Both the position numbers and the translations under genes were made by a program. This document shows, piece after piece, positions 41,363-52,803 of a stretch of DNA of 64,000 nt. The notes under the pieces are model-generated. The model saw only the letters and a program-made list of their open reading frames with translations, searched no databases and was not told the origin of the DNA. This DNA is from Latrodectus hesperus. Lineage: Eukaryota; Arthropoda; Arachnida; Araneae; Theridiidae. The DNA lies in the NCBI GenBank assembly GCA_037975125.1, contig CM075853.1, positions 91,487,794-91,551,793 of the forward strand, given 5' to 3'. How positions within the stretch are numbered: position 1 is the stretch's first letter; the number at the start of each line of letters is the position of its first letter.

Positions 41363-41443
41363 ATGACATGGACTTGATGAGATCAATAATAATATTTTGG
41401 GGAATATCTTTCTCTTCGGAAGAAATGAAATCTTCAGATCTAG
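41363..41443 (+). other. Possible isolated host exon (81 bp)
   Basis: A pyrimidine-rich stretch ending TTCTTCTTAG lies at the left edge and a perfect 5' splice consensus, AG|GTGAGT, at the right edge. The 81 bp between are open in one frame. Two bases complete a codon, 26 codons follow (starting DMDLMRS and containing SFSSEEMKSSDL), and one base is left over, so the exon would be symmetric. Its composition is less AT-rich than the flanks. I do not recognise the protein, and no neighbouring exon is visible in the window. Splice-like signals occur by chance in DNA this long. Confidence 0.3.
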
Positions 41444-42109
41444 GTGAGTAAAATGTGTCCTTAATTTTGCTGTTCTTTATTGTCTGATTTCACTGCAAAC
41501 GCATTCAATCATTTTAAAATCAAAAGTGTATGTGCTACCTACTATATGCACTCTCTCTCTCTCTCTCTTTCTCTGTTTAAAAGTTAAAGTATACGCTCTT
41601 ATATGTGGTATTTATAATGCTTGATATAATTTGAATTTGAATCACCTTTAGTGAATATTTCAGAATAAGCTTTCAATAATTTGTTCTCATATATTTTTAA
41701 AATATCAAACAGATTATTCAAATAATATAATTACTATGACATATACTGAAATCTGCATAAGAAAAAATGTGATCACATATTTAATTATCAATCAATCCTC
41801 ATTGTTTATTTTATATATTGCAAATCACTTGTAATATTAAAGTTCAGACACAGAATCAGAATTCGTCTCTAAGCAACACTCGATTCTAGAGATTTTGAAT
41901 CAACATTTAATGTTCAGTGCCTTATTTTCTAAACATTTCCTAATTTATGAACTCCTGAACGGAATAAATGATTATATTTATATTTGAGCTAGTGGAAATT
42001 TCCTTGCTTGAAACTAATCATTCTTTATTGGATTTGATCTGATCGTTCACCAACGGCAAATGCCTTCGCAAAAGGTCTGATTTAGCAAGGGATTGTGTTT
42101 TAATCTCCA

Positions 42110-42112
<3 letters not shown>
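41444..42112. other. AT-rich DNA with a short CT microsatellite
   Basis: (CT)9 lies at 41551-41568. At 42018-42110 a minus-strand frame reads AKSDLLRRHLPLVNDQIKSN, which has protein-like composition but no family I recognise. It is only about 30 codons and is bounded by the next TA array. Confidence 0.5.

Positions 42113-42173
<61 letters not shown>
42113..42173. repeat. (TA)n microsatellite
   Basis: About 61 bp of pure alternating A and T. Confidence 0.98.
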
Positions 42174-42177
<4 letters not shown>

Positions 42178-42865
42178 AGATTCCAAACTACAACAAATAT
42201 CATTGAAAAATAAGTGATGAATTCTCACTATCCAAGACAGCGCTAAAAATCTAGTAAAAGCTTAGCTGTGTCTTTTCTTGGAATCATTTTTTCAGGTTCA
42301 GTAAGGGAAACCTTGGTGCTTATGCAATGTCTACACCATTTCTTAACACTCAGTTAACTGATTTCTGATAACACGCCAAGCTATAAATCACTGCAAATCA
42401 CAAAAGTGCTATATTTTTCAGGATTTTTTTTTAAATAAAAGGTTAACAAATGAACACTTCAATTAAGGCATTGAGAAAAGTTGATGCCAACTAAGATGTT
42501 TTCACTTTATGCTATTTTTATAGTATTTGATGTAACTAATGCTGTATAGATTTGAATCTGGAGTATTTCTGTTAATCTTTAATTTATTATTGTTTTAACA
42601 AAAGTTAGTTCTTATTTTAATTATGTGAGTGGTTTTGTCAAACAGATGTAGTTTCCTATTTCTTACTCGGTGATTTTTTTAAGTATCTGCTAAGAAACTA
42701 TTACACAAAATATTATAGAATAACTTTAAGCAAACACGGAGATTTAATTTGATACGTTTAAGGTATATTTGCTTGATACTTGCTTTGAAATATCAATATC
42801 TTAGAGCATTACTGACTATTTGAAAATTAAGATAACTAATTTTAAAGGAAATTAAATGTGAAATT

Positions 42866-43325
42866 TGTCAGGCGGACACTCTCATCAAGGAGGCTAGGAA
42901 TATCAATCCTCTTTCAACAACTACCTCTTGCTGCCATGCAAACGCCGTCGCAAGGCATCAGCTCTGCTGAGGACTACTGAAAAAATGGAGCATAATCCTG
43001 ACCGTGGTATCACCTCTACCATCAGCAGAATGTGAACTGGGCACATGAGGGGTATGAAAATCATGCCCGACGGATCTAGTAGAACCTACGCAGAATGCAG
43101 ACACTACACAGGAGTTCTGCTGGATCCGAGGCATCTCTTCAGCTGCATCTCTGTTGCCTCAACGCTCGTCAGCATCGACCCCAACTGCTGCCATGTGTGA
43201 CACCCTTTATAATAAAAAGGCCGAAGAAGTGGCCAGGGCAGTGCTCCATGCCTTTGGTCCCATATGACTTGTCTTTTTTATCTATTCTTTCTTTGTTTTT
43301 GCATTTGTCACACGACAACAACAAG
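42866..43325 (+). pseudogene. LINE 3' end: RNase H tail, Cys/His domain, 3' UTR with AAC tail
   Basis: Translation gives QADTLIKEARNINPLSTTTS, the end of an RNase H domain (the NEQADTLAKEA-type block). Then, after stops, it gives TGHMRGMKIMPDGSSRTYAE, RHLFSC and, in another frame, EEVARAVLHAFGPI with a stop at 43265-43267. This order matches the C-terminus of the LINE at 31347-32546 (DGERSY, QHIFSC, EIARAAFDNFGDI), so both are of one family or close relatives. The 3' UTR ends at GACAACAACAAG. It is 5'-truncated. At least one frameshift and two in-frame stops, including one just before TGHMRG, show decay. An overlapping 112-codon frame (43095-43433) is a shadow. Confidence 0.85.
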
Positions 43326-45190
<1,865 letters not shown>

Positions 45191-45411
45191 TTTATAGAAA
45201 TTACTTAAAAAATTAAATTTTATTATTTAAAAATGTTCTGTAATTACCTAAGAATAAATTAATTATTAGTTATTTTTTGCATTCTAAAGAATGAGGAAGT
45301 ATAAGATAAAAATAATAACATGCACTTAAAAAATTCTAAATAATAAGTAAATTTAAGATTTATAAAATTTTTTACTTCAGCTTGAACTGCAAAAATAATA
45401 TATACCAAACT
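45191..45411. other. AT-rich spacer
   Basis: Nothing recognisable between the degenerate TA repeats and the CT/TA array. Confidence 0.65.
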
Positions 45412-45434
45412 TTCTCTCTCTCTCTCTCTCTCTT

Positions 45435-45528
<94 letters not shown>
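45412..45528. repeat. (CT)n followed by (TA)n, left flank of the mariner
   Basis: CT repeats (45412-45434) run into a (TA)n array (45437-45528). The mariner begins directly after the last TA pair, at 45529. Confidence 0.97.
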
Positions 45529-45532
<4 letters not shown>

Positions 45533-46735
45533 GTCTACTGGAAAGTTCTGTCCGCTCCGCTTACAATCAGTTTCAACAAGTATGCGCATATTCCTGTGAC
45601 ACATATTTGGCTCTCTCTTTTGATCGCTAACAATGTATACACATTTTCGTCGCAGATGAACTAAAATGAAGTTATTTTACGAATTCCAACAAGGAAGAAA
45701 TGCTACAGAAGCGTATAGAAAATTTATTGAAAGTGTTTGGTGAAGGTACAGTTTCTGATAGAACATGCAGAAGATGGTTCAAAAAGTTTCATGTAGGTGA
45801 TTTCGATCTTTCTGATAAGCCACGCTCTGGGCGACCATCTTTGATCGACGACGATACTGTCAAGATCATGTTTGAGCAAGATTCTTTTTTGACAACATCG
45901 GAGATTGCGGAAAGGCTTGATTCAGCTCAACAAATCATTTCCGACCATATTCGGAAACTAGGGTTTGGGTGGAAGTATTCGAGATGGGTGCTACACAAGT
46001 TAGGTGAGAAGAATTTGAATGGTCAAATCATCATATGCACATCTCTGCTTGCATGCAACAAAATCGAACCCGTCTTAGACCGTATCATAACTGGGGATTA
46101 TAAGTGGATTACCTATGAAAACATACGAAAAAGGGCATATTGTGAACACGGAAAACATGCCCCCTCTACCTCTAAACCGAAGTTGAGGCTGAACAAGAGA
46201 ATGTTGTGTATATGGTGGGATATTCGAGGACCAATACATTTTGAGCTGTTGAAACCAAACGAAAGTCAAAATTCGGAGGAGTACTGTCAGAAATTGGATA
46301 AATTAAAAACAGCACTTCAAGAAAAGAGGCTGGCTAGGTTCAATAGGAAGGACATCACACTGCTTCATGATAATGCTAAGCCACATGCTGCTTTGGGGAC
46401 TCGTCAAAAAGTCGCAGAGCTAGGATGGGAAATTCTGTCGCATTCACCATACACCCTGGACCTTGCACCATCTGATTATGACTTGTTTTTGTCCTAACAA
46501 AATTTCTTGCAGGGCAAACAATTCCAGAAAGAAGAAGATATCAGACAAGCACTGGATAAATTTTTGGCCTCTAGAGATAAGGCATTTTTTAAAAATGGGA
46601 TACACAAATTGCCATTACGCTGGCAAGAAGTCATAAATAATGATGGCAATCATATTATTCAATAAAGTTTATCCAAAGTATGAAAAAATGTATTCCTTTG
46701 TTTCATTCTAAAACAGACAGAACTTTCCGGTAGAC

Positions 46736-46739
<4 letters not shown>
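45529..46739 (+). mobile_element. mariner-family DNA transposon, 1,211 bp, inserted in a (TA)n array
   Basis: Terminal inverted repeats of about 26 bp lie at 45529-45554 and 46714-46739. Both read TTAGGTCTAC(T/C)GGAAAGTT inward, with two mismatches in 26. TA dinucleotides at 45527-45528 and 46740-46741 are the target duplication that mariners make, although the surrounding TA array makes that duplication trivial. The single long coding region is a mariner transposase. Both ends are complete, so non-autonomous mobilisation in trans is conceivable, but its own enzyme is broken. Confidence 0.96.
45666..46665 (+). pseudogene. mariner transposase, D,D34D, one frameshift and one stop
   Basis: The ATG at 45666 opens MKLFYEFQQGRNATEAY, the usual mariner N-terminus. 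A one-base frame slip near 45733-45740 joins it to GEGTVSDRTCRRWFKKF in another frame, part of the helix-turn-helix DNA-binding region. GRPS marks the hinge, and WVLHKL stands for the family's WVPHEL linker. The catalytic triad is present: TGD at 46096-46098, HDN at 46369-46371 and PSD at 46474-46476, with exactly 34 residues between the last two. An in-frame TAA at 46495-46497 follows DLFLS. Beyond it the frame resumes for 56 codons (FKNGIHKLPLRW and similar) to the natural stop at 46663-46665. About 333 codons in all, slightly shorter than the usual ~345. It cannot give a full protein. Confidence 0.95.
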
Positions 46740-46778
<39 letters not shown>

Positions 46779-46789
46779 ATATATCTATA

Positions 46790-46883
<94 letters not shown>

Positions 46884-46893
46884 TATATATATA
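46740..46893. repeat. (TA)n microsatellite with TATC interruptions, right flank of the mariner
   Basis: Alternating A and T continue from the transposon end, with a few ATATCTAT interruptions near 46775-46795. Together with the left array this indicates one ancestral TA array split by the mariner. Confidence 0.96.
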
Positions 46894-46922
46894 CTTATTC
46901 TAATAATAAATAAATAGAGGAT

Positions 46923-46940
46923 ATATTGCATAATCCTATA
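46923..46940. repeat. Left arm of an inverted repeat outside the Tc1-like element
   Basis: ATATTGCATAATCCTATA here is the exact reverse complement of TATAGGATTATGCAATAT at 48373-48390, just outside the opposite end of the Tc1-like transposon. Similarity extends a few bases further outward if one TA indel is allowed. The motif is itself partly palindromic. Confidence 0.88.
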
Positions 46941-46963
46941 TTTATTATTATATAACATTTATA

Positions 46964-48370
46964 CACTACTGGCCATTAAAATTGCTACACAAAGAAGGAA
47001 TGCAAATAACAGAACGATATTTATTGGACACATACATTATAGTAGAAAGAACTAGTGATTAGATTTACATGATATTAGGATGTATAGATCTTGAGAAATC
47101 AAAACCCAGAGCAGCCACCACTGGCTGCAATAACAGCATTTATCCGCCTAGGCATGGAGTCAAACAGAGATTGTATGGCATGTAAGGGGATCTCAGTCCA
47201 TGCAGCTTCAACACTGTGCCACAGTTCATCGACAGTAGTGGATGGTGAGTGATGGCGTCCCAATCGCTCGGTAACCATTGACCACACGTTCTCAATTGGT
47301 GACAGATCAGGAGAACGTGCTGGCCAGGTTAACAGACGAACCTGTTCTGTATCAAGGAAGTTCAGAACAGTACGGGCAACATGCGGTCGTGCATTATCCT
47401 GTTGAAACAAAGCATTAGGGAGGCCTCGAAATTAGGGCAGAGCCACGGGCCTTAACACATCGAAAATGTAACGGTTGCTGTTCAAAGTGTCGGTAATGTT
47501 AACAAGAGGTGATCGAGACGTGTATCCAATGGCACCCCATACCATCACTCCAGCAGATGGGCCAGTATGGCGATGTCCAATGCAAGCTGGCAATGCGAGT
47601 TCTCCACGATGCCTCCAAACACGGATGCGGCCATCATGGTCCTGTATACAGAACCAAGATTTATCTGTAAAGATGACGTGATGCCATTCCTGCGTCCAGG
47701 TTAGCCGCTGATCACACCATTGAAGGCGCTCCTGTCTGTGACGCAGTGTCAATGGTAGCCGAAGCCATGGTCACCATGCAGACAATCCATGCTGCTGCAA
47801 ACATCGTCGAAATGTTCGAGCAGAAACTTGTTGCCTTGCAAATGACTCCATTTCTTGACTCAGGGTTCGTAACCTGGCTGTACGATCCCTTGTGACAATG
47901 CGAATAAGATGTCTGTCTTCTCTGCTGTTAGTGATGGGGGTCGCTGAGATCCTGCATGACTTTCTGTATGATTGTCCTGAACCCATCGATTCCATATTCT
48001 GCTAACAGTCATGGGGTCTCGACCGACGCAAGCAGCAATATTGCGGTACGATAAACCGCCATCTCGGTAGGCTATAATCCTTCCTCGATCAAAGTCAGAC
48101 ACGTGCTGATAGGCATTTCTTCTTCTTACACGAGGCATTACAACAACTTTCTTTGCCGAAAACAACGTTGAAATGGAATTTGAGTATGAGAAAACTGCTG
48201 TCAAATCTCTGGTTTTATACACATTGTAGATGACGCTACTGTCGCCTGTTTTGTATGAATGCGCTGAAAATCTAATCATTTGCATATCACAGCAAGCTCT
48301 ACCTGTCATGCAAATTTCACGTGTTTGGTGTGCCGCCTTTCTGGTGTAGCAATTTTAATGGCCAGTAGTG
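46964..48370 (-). mobile_element. Tc1-like DNA transposon, 1,407 bp, complete ends
   Basis: Perfect 27-bp terminal inverted repeats lie at 46964-46990 and 48344-48370, starting CACTACTGGCCATTAAAA at each end. TA target duplications are at 46962-46963 and 48371-48372. It holds one degraded transposase gene on the minus strand. Perfect terminal repeats with an inactivated gene suggest moderate age. The insertion lies 224 bp from the right end of the mariner and is flanked by an 18-bp inverted repeat outside its own ends. Confidence 0.96.
47099..48138 (-). pseudogene. Tc1-like transposase, DD34E, one frameshift and two stops
   Basis: The start at 48138 gives MPRVRRRNAYQHVSDFDRGR and the paired-like helix-turn-helix (LSYRNIAACVGRDPMTVSRI). 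Near 47921-47935 the reading frame shifts by one base, and the protein continues as REDRHLIRIVTRDRTARLRT. In-frame stops occur at 47771-47773 (TGA, where the family has Arg) and at 47432-47434. Catalytic residues remain: Asp in FTDKSW at 47665-47663, Asp in QQDNARPH at 47398-47396 and Glu in SPIENVW at 47293-47291, with 34 residues between the last two. The end GGCSGF with a stop at 47099 is a usual C-terminus. The whole spans about 346 codons, close to the ~340 of intact relatives. Transposase would bind the terminal repeats and cut at TA. Confidence 0.95.
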
Positions 48371-49850
48371 TATATAGGATTATGCAATATCCTATACCAC
48401 GACTATGTTACGACTCTTTTTGGCCAAACCGAGTGAATGTTGACTCTTATTTCTCTGCCCAAAGTTCCATCAAGTTTCCTTAAGCTGTCTTTGTTCTCAC
48501 TATTTAACTTATTTCTCAGTTCTGAAAGCTGCTCTTTTTACAAGACAGTCGTTGCTTAGACAACATTTTCTCAAATTAAATGATAATCTCACTGCAAAAT
48601 AAGTAATTAAACAGAAATAAAATACATTCATTCAAATTTTCTCATTATTTCCATTTTTTTATAACAATACACACATTTATATAAATGTACCCTACTATGC
48701 AATATGTGACGTTTTGGCATAAATGTTCAGATATTAAGGCCAATGATAGCAAGTAATTATTTGCTTTATCTGAAAAAAGTTTATGGCTCTGACCAATAAT
48801 TATTCGGTATTCTACTTTACAATGTTTCCTTCTTCTAAAAAATGCTAATTGCATACCTTATAATGAAATACTTACTTAGCCTGTTTTTTCTTTACGTTTC
48901 TTATCATATTTCTTTCTATAATGAAATGCTTAATATAATTAGTTATCAGATCATACTTAGTTAGAAATAAATAGAAAACAATTTGATATTTGCTTCAGTG
49001 TATGATTTTATATTTACACGTATGTTTATCAAAGCAGAAATTCACATGATAAGAAAATAAGTTTTAAGCAAGAAATCTTCAGGCTAGAAAAAGATTGCTT
49101 ATTATTTATTACAAAGTAACTTCATTATAATTAAAAATGAATGCGATTCTAATAAATCAGATAGCTTTAAAATTTCAGGTGAGTATTTTAGTTCATTCCA
49201 CAATGAAACATATATTAAAGTAATTTATCATACTACATTGAAAGTTCTAAAATAGAAACTTTTATTTTAAAGATATTTTGTATTTTATAAAATATATCGT
49301 CACTTGCAGTTAAAAAGCTTATTGCACACATTTAATTCAAGTACATAAAGTTTTATATTTAAAGGCAAAATATATATATATGCCCCTAGCAAAAAAATAA
49401 GTGCACTTCATAATTTCGTTTCTATAATGCAGTTATGTAATTAGATATTTATCTAAATTCTTCAAAATTAGTTCACCTCGATGTTTTTTTTACCATTAAT
49501 TTTAATGGTTACGAAACATAACTACGTAACATTCTTTCTATGGTTTTTCTTTGATCTCATGAGAATAAATATATTTTTAGGGTAAGATTTACATAAATAT
49601 AGTTCTCAAACTACCAATTTTACAAGTTATATTTACTTTCCATTAAAATGGTAATAAAGCTAATAATAGCATGAATTTCTTACGTTCTGTGAAAGTTTTA
49701 CTATAAAAATATATTTTAATATCAAAATTTAAAATTTTGTTATAAATGTTTTTATAAGATTAGTATCTCCTTAAAACTTTAGCTAGCAGTGCATATATTT
49801 TAGTCATTTCCCATTTTAATGACAAAGATTCATGCCATCTCTATTTTTGA

Positions 49851-49851
<1 letters not shown>
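48371..49851. other. Less AT-rich block, then AT-rich intergenic DNA
   Basis: From 48373 to about 48600 the DNA is richer in G and C (for example ACGACTCTTTTTGGCCAAAC) and shows no coding frame I recognise. It may be an older repeat into which the Tc1 element inserted. The remainder is AT-rich and empty. Confidence 0.55.

Positions 49852-49919
<68 letters not shown>
49852..49919. repeat. (TA)n microsatellite with palindromic borders
   Basis: About 68 bp of alternating A and T. The left border TTTGAGTATA and right border TATACTCAAA are reverse complements, so the whole array sits in a palindrome. Confidence 0.93.
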
Positions 49920-49920
<1 letters not shown>

Positions 49921-50167
49921 TCAAATCCAGAAATTAAGGATAATTCAGAATCACAAAGGAATTGAACTCTAAAATAAAAATTTCACAAGTAGAATTATCA
50001 CGCACATTTTGAAGAATAATATGCAAATTACAAGAAACTACCAGATGACGCCAATAGTACTTCAAAATAACGAGAGTGTAAGAGAGGGGTATATAAAGAA
50101 TTTTTGCAAGGAAGTAAAATTGTTCACAAGCGCTTTAAAAGCCTTTCAGTGCAATAACCGCACAGTT

Positions 50168-51171
50168 ATGGGTCAAAGGAAGTATTTGGATGTTGTTTTA
50201 GGTGGAAGATTTATCGGCCGTCTGGAATGTGGACGTAACCAGCTGGAAGTATCCGAGGAACTTGGAATCACCCAGAGTGTCATCTCTTGTAGTTGGTCAT
50301 CTCTAGGTTTTCCAAGAGGATGGTAATGTGAGTAGACATTACAGCACAAGTCGCCCCGAGTTACAACGCTTAATGAGGACCGGTATTTGGCAGTTACCGC
50401 CTAAAGAAACAGACGGAGCACAGCCTCAGACCTGTCTCGTCAGCTCTCTTAAGCTACCGGTACGACAGTTTCAAGGCAAACCGTGTACACAAGCTTAGGT
50501 CATATTGGTCTATATGCTCGAAGGCATGTCAGATGTACTTACGGCAACTCACTGTCGCTTGGGGTTAGCCAGGAATAGATAGCATGCATTGTGGACTCCG
50601 CAACAGTGATCTGATGTGATGTTTCCGAAGAGTCCAGGTTAAACTTTCAATCTGATTTCGCCGGACTTTCGTATGGGGAGGGCCAGATAACCGTTACCAC
50701 CTAGAGAACACCATTGATTGACACTGTTATGGTGATTGATCGTTTGGGGGGAATTATTCGGGGTTCTAAAAATAACCAGCATGTTAAGAATGTAACCATG
50801 ACAGGCCATATCTATCGGGATGTCATTCTGGTACAGCATATGCGTTTGTTTCGGGGCACCGTGGGTGCAGAATTTCTTTTATGGATGACAATGAACGTCC
50901 TCACCGTGAAAACATTGTAGACGAATGCCTTTAATCGGTGGATATCACCTGTATGGATTAGCCAGCATACTCACCGGACTTGAATCCTATAGAGCATGTG
51001 TGGGACATGCTTGGCCGACGAGTTGCAGCCCCTCAACCCCCTCCCACATGTCTAGACTTGCTTCGGAAAGCATTGTTTGATAAGTGGTGTAATATTCCTC
51101 AAGATCAGATCGATAATTTGATACTCAGCCTTCCTAGGCGTTGTACGTCTGGGGGGCATAATATGTATTAA
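50168..51171 (+). pseudogene. Second Tc1-like transposase, heavily decayed
   Basis: This belongs to a different Tc1 lineage from the element at 46964. It starts MGQRKYLDVVLGGRFIGRLE and continues VSEELGITQSVIS (helix-turn-helix). Later segments sit in shifting frames: DRYLAVTA then a stop, LSRQLS then a stop, ATGTTVSRQTVYTSLGHIGL, then GHIYRDVILVQHMRLFRG, then FMDDNERPH, and finally NPIEHVWDMLGRR to the stop at 51169-51171. The first catalytic Asp is replaced, with VSEESRL where the family has FSDESRF. The second Asp (MDDN) and the Glu (PIEH) remain. At least two in-frame stops and several shifts exist. I could not find its terminal repeats. The left border may lie near the TA array that ends at 49919. 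Confidence 0.9.
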
Positions 51172-51300
51172 CTATCATATCAACTATGTTATATTGGTTT
51201 TTGTAAATAAGTTTATTTTAAAATTTGCTTTAGGGAGTAAAAATCTAAATTTTTTTTAATAATGTCAAATATATAGCATCTTTTTGCTCTTTACCTTTGT

Positions 51301-52473
51301 TTAATAAATAGACTTTACCAATAAGTCACATTTGTTTTGCTTCTGTGATGTTATTCTATTAGTATTCCTCGAAGTTGTAGAATATACCTTTTCATTTTTT
51401 TTAATATATCCATTTTCGTTTCTCTTTTCTGAGCACTCTCTTGCTAGGTGTTGATGACTTCCACAAATATAGCATTCCTTTCATTTCGGGATAAAACCTT
51501 GTTTCGTGTGTTCTCTTCTATTAGGTGGTGGAATATATTCATCTTGCACACATGTTGAATCCGTAAACTTCGGATATTTCTTTTCATTTTGGATTTTGTT
51601 AAATGATTTTCTTCTTGCTTCAAAAAAAATATCACATTCTCTGGCTAATTCTTGTGGTTTCAACCATTGATTTTCTTAGTGTAAGGTGATGTGCGAAGCT
51701 GTTTCTCCATCTAACGTTGTGAACAATTTATCGCAAATGATTAATTCTTTTAATTCTTCAAAGTCTGTTACTTCTCTTGATTTAAAATAATAGTCCCATG
51801 TTGATGTTGATCGTGAGGCAAATTGAATATGTGATTTCCCAGAATAATGTTTTGCTTTTCTAAAATTTTCTGGGCATGCTTGAGGAGTAGGTTGATATTC
51901 TTTTAGAAATAAAGTTTTTTCTTCTTCATAATCCTGCAAATCATCTTCTTTTATGTAAACAAGAACGTTTGCCGCTTTCTCTCCGATTAATTTTAATAAT
52001 ATTTCTGCCTTGAATTCTTCCGGAACTTTCTTGTGTTTAAATGCTCTTTCTATGGAATTGAAAAATATATTCAAAGATTCTGCTCTTTTCGGTACTGGTA
52101 TCGTCAGCGTTTCTACTCCCTTGATCAGCTTGTCGAGTGGAATTTCGAATTCGCTTCCAGTGTTCGAAATTGAAAATGGCGACTGACTTCTGCTCGCTAC
52201 GTTCTGCGTCGCTCGGATTTTTCTAATTCTAATTCGTGTTCTCTTTCTAATCTTAATCTTTCTTCTCCAATTTGTAATCGTTCGAACTCTTCTTTTCTTT
52301 TCCTATTCTCTATAGTAGAAATCAAAATTTCTGTTACGAAGTCAGCATCGTCGGCATATTCTTTACTATTCAGCAGTTTCAGTTTGAGTTCGGCTAATTC
52401 AATCAAAAGTAGCTTCTTCACCAATTTCCAGCAAGACTGTTATCAAGTCTTCCTTTTTCACGTTTTTGAACAT
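51301..52473 (-). pseudogene. Ty3/gypsy-like Gag remnant with zinc knuckle; Pol absent
   Basis: Gag forms the particle that packages retrotransposon RNA. On the minus strand the ATG at 52473 opens MFKNVKKEDLITVLLEIGEE. A shift leads to a charged coiled-coil-like stretch (RKRKEEFERLQIGEERLRLE), and another shift near 52200 leads to the capsid-like region (PLDKLIKGVETLTIPVPKRA, then VPEEFKAEILLKLIGEKAAN and QFASRSTSTWDYY). A stop lies at 51676. Then comes PQELARECDIFFEARR, a stop at 51481-51483, and a perfect CX2CX4HX4C zinc knuckle, CYICGSHQHLAREC, at 51474-51433. The frame ends at 51301. Protease, reverse transcriptase and integrase are not present; the neighbouring lower coordinates hold the decayed Tc1 gene instead. 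No LTR was identified with confidence. Confidence 0.85.
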
Positions 52474-52771
52474 TTTCTTCTGTTTCTATCACTTTAGAAT
52501 TCCGTTGACAGTTTTATTCGTTTTTCGAATTATATAAGGTAAGCCATTTTGTTCTTAGCTCTGGTTCTCTAAATGGAACGTGTTGTGATGTGTCAAATGG
52601 CCGAGAAAATTAACGATCACCATTTTCTGGACAACACATTTATTTATTTACAAACAAACATTTTATATCAAAACAAAACTCGGAGCCTTTCCCTTCTAAA
52701 AGAATATTACGACCAATTGCGAATTTCGCTCCACCGATACTTTTCTAAAACACGGCAACCTCTAGAAAGAG

Positions 52772-52772
<1 letters not shown>
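52474..52772. other. Possible leader or LTR remnant upstream of Gag
   Basis: The block is less AT-rich and lies where the 5' untranslated leader and LTR of the Gag element should be on the minus strand. It contains AATAAATAAATGTGTTGTCC on that strand. I could not identify a primer-binding site, TG...CA ends or a second LTR. Confidence 0.35.

Positions 52773-52802
<30 letters not shown>
52773..52802. repeat. (AC)15 microsatellite
   Basis: Fifteen AC units in a row. Confidence 0.98.

Positions 52803-52803
<1 letters not shown>

Noticed and set aside
42018..42110. Short minus-strand frame with protein-like composition (SDLLRRHLPL)
   Set aside because: Only about 30 codons, no family recognised, and bounded by a TA array. 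Could be a fossil fragment but not supportable.
52474..52772. LTR of the Gag element
   Set aside because: Position fits, but no TG...CA ends, primer-binding site or second copy could be shown.
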